A stretch of DNA of 64,000 bases from an uncultured Lachnospiraceae bacterium (lineage in GTDB: Bacteria; Bacillota; Clostridia; Lachnospirales; Lachnospiraceae): positions 1 through 64,000 of the forward strand of contig CAJTMB010000012.1 of assembly GCA_910577105.1 (NCBI GenBank), written 5' to 3'. Under the pieces are notes generated by a model that was not told where the DNA came from, made no database searches, and was given only the letters and a program-made list of their open reading frames with translations. Shown here in pieces: positions 34,756 to 42,101 of the stretch. The position numbers were made by a program, and so were the translations under genes. How positions within the stretch are numbered: the first letter of the stretch is position 1; every line of letters begins with the position of its first letter.

Positions 34756-35961
34756 TTACATTGCTTCAAAAGTTTCTCTGATTGCCTTGATAAATCCTTC
34801 ACTGCTTAAAACAGTGACATCCTTTAAGGAGGTGATAAGCGCAAGGTCTTTCGTCATCTTTCCGCTTTCAATGGTGGAAAGCGTAGCCTTTTCCAGTTTA
34901 TCCGCAAATACCGTCAATTCCTTGTTTTCATCCAATTCTCCGCGCTTTCTCAGCGCGCCGGTCCATGCAAAAATGGTTGCCACGGAATTAGTTGAAGTTT
35001 CTTCCCCTTTCAGATGCTTGTAATAATGCCTTTGCACGGTTCCGTGCGCTGCCTCATACTCGTAAACGCCGCTTGGTGAAACCAGAACGGAAGTCATCAT
35101 GGCAAGTGAGCCGAATGCGGAAGAAACCATGTCAGACATAACATCACCGTCATAATTTTTACATGCCCAGATAAAACCGCCCTCCGCTTTCATGACACGG
35201 GCTACTGCGTCATCAATTAAGGTATAGAAATAAGTGATTCCCGATTCATCAAATTGGGCTTTATATTCTTTATCATAAATATCCTGAAAAATATCCTTAA
35301 AATTGTGGTCATACTTTTTGGAGATGGTATCCTTTGTAGCAAACCATAAATCCTGTTTCGTATCCAAGGCATAGCCAAAACATGCCCTTGCAAAACTTTC
35401 TATGGACTTGTCCGTATTGTGAACCCCCTGCAGAATACCTGCCCCTGTAAATTCATGAATCAGTTCCCTGGTTTCTTTCCCGTCGGCAGACGTAAAAACC
35501 AGTTCCGCCCTGCCGGGACCTTCCACCTTGATTTCCGTGTTCTTATAGACATCACCGTATGCATGGCGGGCAAGCGTAATCGGCTTTTTCCAGTTTTTCA
35601 CGCAAGGTTCAATGCCTTTTACTACGATAGGCGTCCTGAAAACCGTACCGTCCAGCATGGCGCGGATGGTGCCGTTTGGACTTTTCCACATTTCTTTCAG
35701 GTTGTATTCCGTCATTCTCGCCGCATTGGGGGTTATGGTGGCACACTTTACCGCAACCCCGTATTTTAAAGTCGCATTGGCGGAATCAACGGTTACCTGG
35801 TCATTTGTTTCATTGCGGTATGTAAGACCCAGGTCATAATACTCTGTTTTCAAATCCACAAAAGGAAGCAGCAGCTCCTTCTTAATCATTTCCCAGAGTA
35901 TTCTGGTCATTTCATCTCCGTCCATTTCCACCAAAGGTGTTGTCATCTGAATTTTGCTCAT
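34756..35961 (-). CDS. icd: NADP-dependent isocitrate dehydrogenase (eukaryote-like type)
   Basis: This 401-residue enzyme converts isocitrate to 2-oxoglutarate. The opening TTPLVEMDGDEMTRILWEMI and the substrate loop SPNGTIRAMLDGTVFR identify the dimeric, eukaryote-like subfamily. Further features are the metal-site acidic cluster GGFIWACKNYDGDVMSDMV and the NADP contacts in AAHGTVQRHYYKHLKG. It is the last gene of the probable Re-citrate synthase-gntR-icd unit, giving the oxidative branch from citrate to glutamate. No aconitase gene is in the window. Confidence 0.95.
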   Translation of the reverse strand: MSKIQMTTPLVEMDGDEMTRILWEMIKKELLLPFVDLKTEYYDLGLTYRNETNDQVTVDSANATLKYGVAVKCATITPNAARMTEYNLKEMWKSPNGTIRAMLDGTVFRTPIVVKGIEPCVKNWKKPITLARHAYGDVYKNTEIKVEGPGRAELVFTSADGKETRELIHEFTGAGILQGVHNTDKSIESFARACFGYALDTKQDLWFATKDTISKKYDHNFKDIFQDIYDKEYKAQFDESGITYFYTLIDDAVARVMKAEGGFIWACKNYDGDVMSDMVSSAFGSLAMMTSVLVSPSGVYEYEAAHGTVQRHYYKHLKGEETSTNSVATIFAWTGALRKRGELDENKELTVFADKLEKATLSTIESGKMTKDLALITSLKDVTVLSSEGFIKAIRETFEAM

Positions 35962-35988
35962 GATTCCCTCTTTCCAACAGTCTCCTGT

Positions 35989-36699
35989 TTATTCTTTATT
36001 TTTACAGCTTTTTTTACTTTCATAGGCCTCATGCAGACCGTTCTGCACCATATTTTCATAGGCGTTTATCATGTGCATGTGCGCCAGTCTTTCAGCGCTG
36101 TCAGCATCTTTGGCTTTAATCGCCTCCATAATCTTTTCATGCTCTTCATTGGATGCCATGCCGCGTCCGGCATCAGCCAGCGTTTTTCTCCTGACCCTCA
36201 GAACATACTCATGAAAATCCCTTAACTGATGTTCCAGCATTTTAGAACTGCAGGCTTCATACATAATTTCATGGAAACGGTTGTCAAGTTCCGCCAGTTG
36301 TTCCATATGTCCTTTTCCCGCATGGAACCGGGCAAGGTATACGTTTTCTTCCATTTCCTCCAGCTGTTCTTTCGTGATATGTTCCGTTGCCCATCTGGCA
36401 CACAAACCTTCCAGAAGGGATCGAATCATGTAAATGTCTTTTACGTCCTTTTCCGTTATACCTGTCACATAAGCGCCCTTATTGGGAATAATCTGAATCA
36501 GTCCTTCCAGTTCCAGTTGTCTGAAAGCTTCCCGTACCGGTGTACGGCTGACACCCAGTTCTTCTCCGATTGTCACTTCTTTAAGCTCTTCATGCTCCTC
36601 ATACTTACCGTTTAAGATATCCTCCCTCAGCTTATGGAAAACTCGGCCGCGGAGGGAAAACTTATCCGTTACCTCCTGCTTCACATCATAATTGTTCAC
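35989..36699 (-). CDS. GntR-family regulator (FadR type)
   Basis: This protein of about 236 residues has an N-terminal winged helix (LRGRVFHKLREDILNGKYEE and IGEELGVSRTPVREAFRQLE). The C-terminal FCD helical ligand domain has a conserved His (LDNRFHEIMYEACSS). GTG 36699 lies seven bases after GGAGG; ATG 36705 is the alternative. It sits between the probable citrate synthase and icd genes, so it most likely controls this unit through the palindrome at 38179-38202. The effector is unknown; citrate or a related acid is a guess. Confidence 0.88.
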   Translation of the reverse strand: MNNYDVKQEVTDKFSLRGRVFHKLREDILNGKYEEHEELKEVTIGEELGVSRTPVREAFRQLELEGLIQIIPNKGAYVTGITEKDVKDIYMIRSLLEGLCARWATEHITKEQLEEMEENVYLARFHAGKGHMEQLAELDNRFHEIMYEACSSKMLEHQLRDFHEYVLRVRRKTLADAGRGMASNEEHEKIMEAIKAKDADSAERLAHMHMINAYENMVQNGLHEAYESKKSCKNKE

Positions 36700-36737
36700 A
36701 ATCATTCCTCCGACCGGACAAACTTTTGTCCCGCTTC

Positions 36738-38144
36738 CTATTCTACCGTACAATTCAGTTTTTTGCACGCTTTTTGTATGGTATTTGTCAATTCTTCGTC
36801 CGTAAGCACCGTGACACGCCCTCCGGCATACTCTTCATCCACCCAGGCCTTGACTTCTTTTACCAGTTCGCTGTTTTTATCCACCATCTTATCACCTTTC
36901 AGCTGATAATATGTGTTCATCCAATGAGCAATCCCGGCAAGGCCTGAAGTATTGGAAACTGCACAAAGCACCGGTCTGTTTAAAAACTTTTCCGTGTCAA
37001 ATATATTATATATTTCTTCGTTTTTCAATAAGCCGTCCGCATGAATGCCTGCCCTGGTTACATTAAAGTTCTTTCCGACAAAAGGGGTTCTTTCCGGAAT
37101 ATGATACCCAATTTCTTTTTCATAGTACTCCGCAAGCTGTGTGATAACGGTGGTGTCCATACCGTTTAAACTGCCGCGCAGCTGGGCATATTCAAATACC
37201 ATTGCTTCCAAAGGAGTATTGCCGGTTCTCTCCCCGATACCAAAAAGGGAAGTATTGACCCCACAGCAGCCATACAGCCATGCCGTCGTCGAGTTGGAAA
37301 CTGCCTTATAAAAATCATTGTGTCCGTGCCACTCGATATTTTCGGGGCTGACGCCTCCATGGGTATGTATGGCATAAATAATTCCCTGCACACTCCGGGG
37401 AATTACCGCACCGGGATAGTTTACCCCATATCCCATGGTATCGCAGGCACGAACCTTGATGGGAATCCGGTACTGCTCCTGCAATTTCATAAGTTCCAGA
37501 CAAAACGGTACCACATAACCGTAAATGTCTGCCCTCGTAATATCTTCCAGATGACAACGGGGGCTGATGCCCTCCTCCAGACAGTCCCTGATGACACTCA
37601 GGTAATGCTCCATGGCTTGTCTTCTTGTCATTTTTAATTTCAGAAAAATATGATAATCCGAGCAGCTTACCAGTATGCCGGTTTCCTTCATGCCGATTTC
37701 CTTCACCAGCTTAAAGTCTTCCTTACTGGCGCGAATCCAGCTGGTAACTTCCGGAAACTGATACCCTCGTTCCATGCACTTATATACAGCGTCCCTGTCC
37801 TTCTTGCTGTAAAGGAAAAATTCGCAGGCCCGAATCATGCCATTGGGACCGCCCAGTTTGTGCAGATAATCATATATGGTTACAATCTGTTCCGTAGTAT
37901 AAGGCGCTCTGGACTGTTGCCCGTCCCGGAAAGTCGTATCCGTAATCCAGATATCCTTCGGCATATTATGCGGTACAATCCTGTCATTGAAAGGAATCTT
38001 TGGAATTTCCGAATAAGGAAACATGTTCCGGAATACATTCGGCTTTTCCACGTCATCCAATATGTACATATGCTCTTCTATTGTCAGCAGATTATTCCGG
38101 TCATTCATGCTGATTGGCCGGTTTTGAAATGTATCGTTCCCCAT
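36738..38144 (-). CDS. Probable Re-citrate synthase (isopropylmalate/homocitrate synthase-like)
   Basis: This 468-residue DRE-TIM metallolyase has DIWITDTTFRDGQQSRAPYT carrying the divalent-metal aspartate, HLEDITRADIYGYVVPF, and the metal HxH in IEWHGHNDFYKAVSNST. GIGERTGNTPLEAMVFEY follows. It lacks the long leucine-regulated domain of LeuA, and no leu genes are near. Length, the NVFRNMFPYSEIPKIPFNDR opening and the linkage to icd fit the Re-face citrate synthase first shown in Clostridium kluyveri. It would condense oxaloacetate and acetyl-CoA to citrate for glutamate synthesis. ATG 38144 has GGAGGAG eight bases upstream. Homocitrate synthase is the alternative. Confidence 0.75.
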   Translation of the reverse strand: MGNDTFQNRPISMNDRNNLLTIEEHMYILDDVEKPNVFRNMFPYSEIPKIPFNDRIVPHNMPKDIWITDTTFRDGQQSRAPYTTEQIVTIYDYLHKLGGPNGMIRACEFFLYSKKDRDAVYKCMERGYQFPEVTSWIRASKEDFKLVKEIGMKETGILVSCSDYHIFLKLKMTRRQAMEHYLSVIRDCLEEGISPRCHLEDITRADIYGYVVPFCLELMKLQEQYRIPIKVRACDTMGYGVNYPGAVIPRSVQGIIYAIHTHGGVSPENIEWHGHNDFYKAVSNSTTAWLYGCCGVNTSLFGIGERTGNTPLEAMVFEYAQLRGSLNGMDTTVITQLAEYYEKEIGYHIPERTPFVGKNFNVTRAGIHADGLLKNEEIYNIFDTEKFLNRPVLCAVSNTSGLAGIAHWMNTYYQLKGDKMVDKNSELVKEVKAWVDEEYAGGRVTVLTDEELTNTIQKACKKLNCTVE

Positions 38145-38178
38145 CCTCACGTCTCCTCCATATCATAAGTTCACATCT

Positions 38179-38213
38179 CGTATAATTGTATACAATCATA
38201 CGAAGTCTGTCAA
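38179..38213 (-). promoter_or_regulatory. Promoter and GntR operator of the Re-citrate synthase unit
   Basis: On the minus strand TTGACA (38208-38213), 17 bases and TACAAT (38185-38190) form the promoter. A 24-bp near-perfect palindrome (38179-38202; 22 of 24 matching) centred on ATTGTATACAAT covers the -10 box, matching the pattern of FadR-type GntR sites. Confidence 0.8.
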
Positions 38214-38223
38214 TACCTTTTCC

Positions 38224-38437
38224 AATATCTGCCGGTCCTTGTACGGACGCATGGCGGGGGACATATTTGATTCCATAAAGGACCCTGTAAAAACACTGGA
38301 CAATGCCTTGTATCCAAGGCATGAGATGTCGTCCTTTGACATCTTATGTACCACTGTGTTTTTACCGGAGTGAGAACGTGTCCTGTTGGAACAAATATGT
38401 CCCCCGCCATGCGTCCGTACAAGGATCGGCAGATATT
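38224..38437 (+). repeat. Palindromic structured element, copy 1 (214 bp)
   Basis: Outer arms of 46 bp (38224-38269 and 38392-38437) match at 45 positions. Inside is a conserved core shared with copy 2: TTCC and GGAA, GGAC and GTCC, a GTAAAAAC/GTTTTTAC stem, variable hairpins, and GT-GAGA-AC as a GNRA-type hairpin on the plus strand. The element fills most of the 38214-38446 gap between the operator and the subtilase stop. Short frames inside it are by-products of the repeat. Confidence 0.75.
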
Positions 38438-38446
38438 ATTATTTTC

Positions 38447-39358
38447 CTACCCTTCCATCATACGTGCCACATTTATCATACCCCAGCCCTGCTGATACCA
38501 TGGCTCTTTTAAATCATCGGCGGAAAACAGGAGTTTCCGCTTTGCGGTCTCATTGTCGTATTCGGGATGTTTTTGCAAAAGCAGCGCCAGCGCCCCGGAG
38601 ATAATCGGCGTTGCCATGGAAGTACCGCTTTTGGAAATATAGGCATTTCCGTATTTGCCCCTGTTTTTCCTAAAATCCTTATTGCAGGAGATAATTTCCG
38701 TTCCGGGAGCCACAATATCGGGTTTACGGATGGTATCAAATCTGGCTCCCCTTGATGAGTAGGAAGCGCACCGGTTCTTTTTTTCCGTAAAATAATTTCC
38801 GTCATGGCATCCCACGGTTATCAGATAAGGACTTCTGCCGATTGAAGAAAGGGAATCAAGGGCAGGTCCGTTGTTGCCGGCGGCACATACGACTATCAGT
38901 CCTTTTTCCCAGGCACTTTCCAGTTGTTCCTTCAGGATTTCTTCCTTTTTTTCATTCATCAGATGGCCGACACCCACGGATACATTCAAAATGCGAATTC
39001 CCCATTCATCCTTTTTTTGCAGCACCCATGCGATTCCTTCCAGCATGGCGTCTATTGCCCCGTCACCTCTTTCATCTAATACTTTTCCCACCACAAGGCC
39101 TGCCCCGGGTGCAATACCCCTGTATCTTCCCTCGGACAAATAACCGTCTCCGCAGGCAATTCCACAGACATGGGTTCCATGCCCGCTGTCATCATAAGGT
39201 AATTCTATTCCTTTTGTAAAATCCCGAAAGCCTAAAATTTTATTCTCTAAATCCGGATGCAATGCCACCCCCGTGTCCAGCACTGCAATGGTAATGCCTT
39301 TACCTCCTCCGGCCTGTACAATCTTTCCACAACCGATTTGTTCCCTTACCCTGTGCAT
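38447..39358 (-). CDS. Subtilisin-like serine protease (S8), intracellular type
   Basis: This 303-residue protease has the catalytic triad Asp in ITIAVLDTGV (about 23-32), His in DDSGHGTHVCGIACG (about 57-71) and Ser in KSGTSMATPIISGALA (about 248-263). The oxyanion Asn is in VCAAGNNGPA. It has no signal peptide, propeptide or C-terminal extension, so a cytosolic AprX/Isp-like role is likely. The start is unusual: six T residues of the preceding terminator touch the ATG, and GGAG, the only ribosome site, lies in the terminator's 3' arm 11 bases away. It is last in the surface-protein run. Confidence 0.88.
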   Translation of the reverse strand: MHRVREQIGCGKIVQAGGGKGITIAVLDTGVALHPDLENKILGFRDFTKGIELPYDDSGHGTHVCGIACGDGYLSEGRYRGIAPGAGLVVGKVLDERGDGAIDAMLEGIAWVLQKKDEWGIRILNVSVGVGHLMNEKKEEILKEQLESAWEKGLIVVCAAGNNGPALDSLSSIGRSPYLITVGCHDGNYFTEKKNRCASYSSRGARFDTIRKPDIVAPGTEIISCNKDFRKNRGKYGNAYISKSGTSMATPIISGALALLLQKHPEYDNETAKRKLLFSADDLKEPWYQQGWGMINVARMMEG

Positions 39359-39405
39359 AAAAAAGAAAACTCCGGCTTTTTTCTTATCATATGCCGAAGT
39401 TTTCT
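39359..39405 (-). terminator. Terminator hairpin overlapping the subtilase ribosome-binding site
   Basis: On the minus strand a 13-bp stem (arms 39393-39405 and 39364-39376, one wobble) ends in six T residues next to the subtilase ATG at 39358. The 3' arm contains the GGAG that would start subtilase translation. Confidence 0.75.
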
Positions 39406-39419
39406 CTTTGTGATTTTCT

Positions 39420-42050
39420 TTATTTGTTTACCGTTACAGGAAATTCCGCATAAACTTTTGGCTGTTCCACTACCCCGCAGAAAGCAAAGGATGATAGGTA
39501 ATTGATGGAAAAAGTAACCTCGTCACCTTCTCTAGTATAGGACACATTCTCCAGCTGTCCGTTCCTGTCTGTTGTTAAAATTCTCAACTCTCCTCCTGCA
39601 ACAGATGATGGCAGCGTTACGGTTATATGAAGATTACGATTTCCTGTCTTAGTGACAGGTACTCCTGTTTTCTCATCAATCAGGCTGATATCCACGCAAA
39701 GAATGCCTTCCGGAAGCTTTTCATCATAAACTGCCTGATATCCTCTGTTTATGGCGCCATAAGCTTCCTCACTATCGGATATGCGTAAATAATAAGAACC
39801 ATTGTTGTCATCCAATACTGCTTCCACATTTCCGGTAAGGCGTGCGCTGTCATTGCTCACAGAAATCATCCCTGTGGGGTATTCCCTTTTGTTGCCCATT
39901 ATCGGAATATTTTCCCTGCCCGTTACCTGATAACTCTTTCCGTCAATGGTGATATACTCGGGAATGTAAGCATTCAGCCATTCTTCCTCTGTATAAGTCG
40001 TAGCTATACAGGTTACAATGCCTTTGTCCCTGGAACTGATATACGCCACCACGCCCTTAAAGCCGTACACATCCGGGGAAAGCACAGTCCCGCTTAATTC
40101 ATCCGCTTTGATTCCTTTATCCACTATGGCGAACAGAGTATCCCCCAGCAGCAATCCCCTCGCCTGCTCGTTGGACAACCTTTCTGCCGTAACTTCATAG
40201 CAGGGCGCCGGAAGTGTTTCCGCATTGTCAAACACAACTATCTTTCCGGAAACGCTCATGGAAATATCTGAAAAGTCAAAACAGTTCAGCCCTATATGCT
40301 CTACATTTGCCCATACATGTGCCGTTTCCAATGGACAGTCTTTGAATGCCCTGTCCCTTATGACTCTTACATTCACGCCGCCTGTCACATGCTTTAATTC
40401 CTTACAGCCGTAAAAAGCATCTTCGCCTATTTCAATCACGGATTCCGGTATATAAACGGATTCAATCGACACGTTGCCTGCAAAAGCCTCGGGCGCAATC
40501 CGCTTTACGGATTCAGGCAGACTGATATTGCCTCCGTCTCCCCGGTACGCCAGCAGAATACCATTTCCCACAATCAGGTATTCCTCCTCTCCCGTGCCTG
40601 CAAGCCAGCTTTTCAGCCACATGCTTTCCGCAAAAGCCTTGGGAGCAATGGAAACAACCGAAGACGGAATGGAAACTTCCCTCAAATAAGCACAATGATA
40701 AAAAGCCCCATATCCTATGTCCGTAACGCCCTGAGGAATGTCAGCCCTGGAAAGATTGCTTCTGGCAAAAGCAAATTCCCCAATCTCTGTTATTTCATCA
40801 GGTATCTGATAATCAGAAACCTGATTATTTTTATAAAAAGCCTGGTCCGCTATAATGCTGTCAAAAGCAACCGTATACTTGGGAACTACGGTATCCCTTG
40901 AAAGCGCCGGATTTTCCAGACTCGCTGCTCCACCGAAAACACTCTCACCCGTTTCCTTGGAACCGCCATATACAATTTGATTGGAATTATCTATAAAAAC
41001 AACTGCATTGTTGCCTACAACATGGGTACTGCCCAATACATTTCCTTCCGTACCTGTCCCCTGGCTTCCCGTTCCTTCAAAAGAGCCTGAATCGGGAATG
41101 ACAATCGGAAAAACAATTCCATTCTGGCCCGTATCCTCATATTCCGCCTGATTCTGCCGGTTCCGAATCCTCCAGTCGGCATAGTACTTGGCGGCATAGC
41201 TTTCCTCCTCAGCCAGAATCTTCAGGTTTTTACAGCCGTCAAATGCCGTATCATGAATATCATTTACCCCGGAATGAATATTTACATTTTCCAGATTCAC
41301 ACACCCGGAAAAAGATTTGATACCGATACCGGAAACAGAGTAAGGAATGGTAATTCCCGTAAGTGATACCGCATTGGAAAATGCATAATCCGGTATCCTT
41401 TTCAGTCCGTTTCCCAAAGAAATGGTCTTTACCGACTCACAATTCCAGAATGCATATTCCGCAACATCCGTAACGGTAGCCGGCATGGTATAGGACTCTC
41501 CTGTTCTCCCGGGAAAAATAAGATATAACTTTGTTTTTCCATAGTCGTACAGGCAGCCGTCCTCCACCTTAAACTCCTTGTTTTCCTTCGGCACTGTAAT
41601 ATCTTTCAACATCTTACAATCTGAAAAGGGGTTAATCCCCAGCCTGTTTACATTTTTTCCAAATGTAATTTTTTCCAGGGCAGTACAATTATTGAAAGCA
41701 CCGTCCCCCAACACCTTAACGGAATCCGGAAGTTTCACTTCCCGTAAACCGCTGCATCCGGAAAAAGCCCTGTATGCAATTGTTTCCACATTGTTTCCTT
41801 TAAACTGCAAGGTGGTCATGGTGGTATTGCCGGCAAATGCTTCCGCCCCAATTTCCGTTACGGAAGCAGGCACAGACACGGTTTGAGCCGTGCCTGTGTA
41901 CTTTACCAATATGGTGCCGTTTAATTGAAATTCTGAATCACTTGAAACCGACGGTGTATCTGCTACTACCCGCTTGGCCGGTATCTGCGTCAGCGCAAAG
42001 AGTATTGCCAAAACCAATACGCTTGCAGAAATCATAAGCGCTTTTTTCAT
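39420..42050 (-). CDS. Secreted BspA-like leucine-rich-repeat protein
   Basis: This protein of about 876 residues has an N-terminal signal/membrane segment (about 5-25). LRR_5 (BspA/TpLRR) repeats lie at about 55-290 and again at about 410-600. Typical repeats read VTEIGAEAFAGNTTMTTLQF and LKRIPDYAFSNAVSLTGITI. A Gly/Ser/Thr-rich linker separates the two blocks. The C-terminal 250 residues form a domain also seen at the end of the neighbouring larger protein. No sorting signal or membrane anchor is seen at the C-terminus, so it is probably released or held by other means. ATG 42050 has GAGG six bases upstream; ATG 42062 is possible. Confidence 0.85.
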   Translation of the reverse strand: MKKALMISASVLVLAILFALTQIPAKRVVADTPSVSSDSEFQLNGTILVKYTGTAQTVSVPASVTEIGAEAFAGNTTMTTLQFKGNNVETIAYRAFSGCSGLREVKLPDSVKVLGDGAFNNCTALEKITFGKNVNRLGINPFSDCKMLKDITVPKENKEFKVEDGCLYDYGKTKLYLIFPGRTGESYTMPATVTDVAEYAFWNCESVKTISLGNGLKRIPDYAFSNAVSLTGITIPYSVSGIGIKSFSGCVNLENVNIHSGVNDIHDTAFDGCKNLKILAEEESYAAKYYADWRIRNRQNQAEYEDTGQNGIVFPIVIPDSGSFEGTGSQGTGTEGNVLGSTHVVGNNAVVFIDNSNQIVYGGSKETGESVFGGAASLENPALSRDTVVPKYTVAFDSIIADQAFYKNNQVSDYQIPDEITEIGEFAFARSNLSRADIPQGVTDIGYGAFYHCAYLREVSIPSSVVSIAPKAFAESMWLKSWLAGTGEEEYLIVGNGILLAYRGDGGNISLPESVKRIAPEAFAGNVSIESVYIPESVIEIGEDAFYGCKELKHVTGGVNVRVIRDRAFKDCPLETAHVWANVEHIGLNCFDFSDISMSVSGKIVVFDNAETLPAPCYEVTAERLSNEQARGLLLGDTLFAIVDKGIKADELSGTVLSPDVYGFKGVVAYISSRDKGIVTCIATTYTEEEWLNAYIPEYITIDGKSYQVTGRENIPIMGNKREYPTGMISVSNDSARLTGNVEAVLDDNNGSYYLRISDSEEAYGAINRGYQAVYDEKLPEGILCVDISLIDEKTGVPVTKTGNRNLHITVTLPSSVAGGELRILTTDRNGQLENVSYTREGDEVTFSINYLSSFAFCGVVEQPKVYAEFPVTVNK

Positions 42051-42101
42051 TTTCACCCTCATGCCTTTCCTGCCTGAATCCTTTTTCGTAAGAACAACTG
42101 T

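Noticed and set aside
38158..38170. A 13-bp exact match, on the plus strand, to the end of rlmH (CCATATCATAAGT) in the leader of the Re-citrate synthase gene, considered as another attachment site.
   Set aside because: No recombinase, element boundary or partner copy is near, and the string is AT-rich. Probably chance, though it shows that short matches to this core need care.
38210..38512. Open frames of 60-73 codons on both strands over the element, with look-alikes at 56950-57429 and 57163-57369.
   Set aside because: The similar translations come from the repeated palindromic core; none has a ribosome site or keeps the same ends.
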